From contig JBBKWJ010000318.1 of NCBI GenBank assembly GCA_037968895.1, positions 1 through 5,802 of the forward strand: DNA of 5,802 nt, read 5' to 3'. How positions within the stretch are numbered: position 1 is the first letter of the stretch; every line of letters starts with the position of its first letter. The position numbers and the translations under genes were made by a program. A model generated the notes under the pieces. The model saw nothing but the letters and a program-made list of their open reading frames with translations. It was not told the origin of the DNA and searched no databases. This document shows, one piece after another, positions 5,776 to 5,802 of this stretch. The stretch is from JBBKWJ01 sp037968895 (GTDB taxonomy: Bacteria; Actinomycetota; Acidimicrobiia; Acidimicrobiales; SZUA-35).

Positions 5776-5778
5776 AGT
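5773..5778 (+). promoter_or_regulatory. TANNNT -10 box before a possible leaderless gene
   Basis: TAGAGT fits the TANNNT pattern and lies 8 bases before GTG 5787. Its first three bases are also the stop codon of the regulator gene. The spacing suits a transcript beginning at or next to the GTG. Evidence is a six-base pattern and position only. Confidence 0.3.
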
Positions 5779-5786
5779 CTTGCTCC

Positions 5787-5802
5787 GTGACCACCCAAGC
5801 AG
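5787..5802 (+). CDS. possible start of a further rightward gene, cut by the window edge
   Basis: GTG 5787 opens a frame reading M-T-T-Q-A before the window ends, 11 bp after the regulator's stop. No ribosome site precedes it, but a TANNNT box does, consistent with a leaderless gene. Five codons are too few to say what it encodes or to be certain that it is a gene. Confidence 0.28.

Noticed and set aside
1..5802. Mobile element, prophage, CRISPR, tRNA or defence system
   Set aside because: No transposase, integrase, long terminal inverted repeats, regularly spaced repeats, tRNA-like folds or defence-type domains were seen on either strand. The genes look like ordinary transport and regulation genes.

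Overview
This window looks like an ordinary stretch of chromosome from a moderately high-GC actinobacterium. An Acidimicrobiia-like relative is my best guess, from the style of the proteins, the YtrA-type GntR and PucR-type regulators, and start codons preceded closely by TANNNT boxes (typical of leaderless actinobacterial genes). The taxonomic call is an inference. I see no rRNA, tRNA, CRISPR array, insertion sequence or phage gene.

Layout, left to right. (1) The 3' end of a KUP-family potassium uptake gene, cut by the left edge (1-414, +). (2) Converging on it with a 24-bp gap, an unrecognised single-pass membrane protein with an outward-facing beta-rich domain (439-1101, -). (3) A short divergent control region (about 1102-1232) holding two face-to-face promoter candidates whose -35 boxes are the arms of one 7-bp inverted repeat, followed by a 13-bp near-perfect palindrome. 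(4) A two-gene rightward operon: a polytopic membrane protein of unknown function (about 1233-2180) and, 5 bp later, a YtrA-type GntR repressor (2186-2557). (5) A 73-bp convergent junction with a weak hairpin. (6) A large CPA2-type cation:proton antiporter with a cytoplasmic USP-like tail (2631-4562, -). (7) A 112-bp divergent control region with several dyads, the clearest being a perfect 8-bp inverted repeat next to the start of (8), a PucR/CdaR-type transcriptional regulator (4675-5775, +). (9) Possibly the first codons of a further rightward gene at the right edge (5787-5802).

How the genes may work together. Potassium uptake (KUP) and cation/proton exchange (CPA2) lie about 2.2 kb apart, so the region may deal with monovalent-cation and pH balance. 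The PucR-type protein is divergent from the antiporter and is its most likely regulator. The GntR protein probably represses its own operon, and the shared mirror-image promoters suggest it also affects the divergent exported protein. These regulatory links are inferred from layout and DNA symmetry.

I found no clearly new defence, mobile or biosynthetic system. The points most worth a second look are the mirror promoters at 1143-1185, the dyad at 4647-4674, and the uncharacterised membrane protein/GntR/exported protein module.
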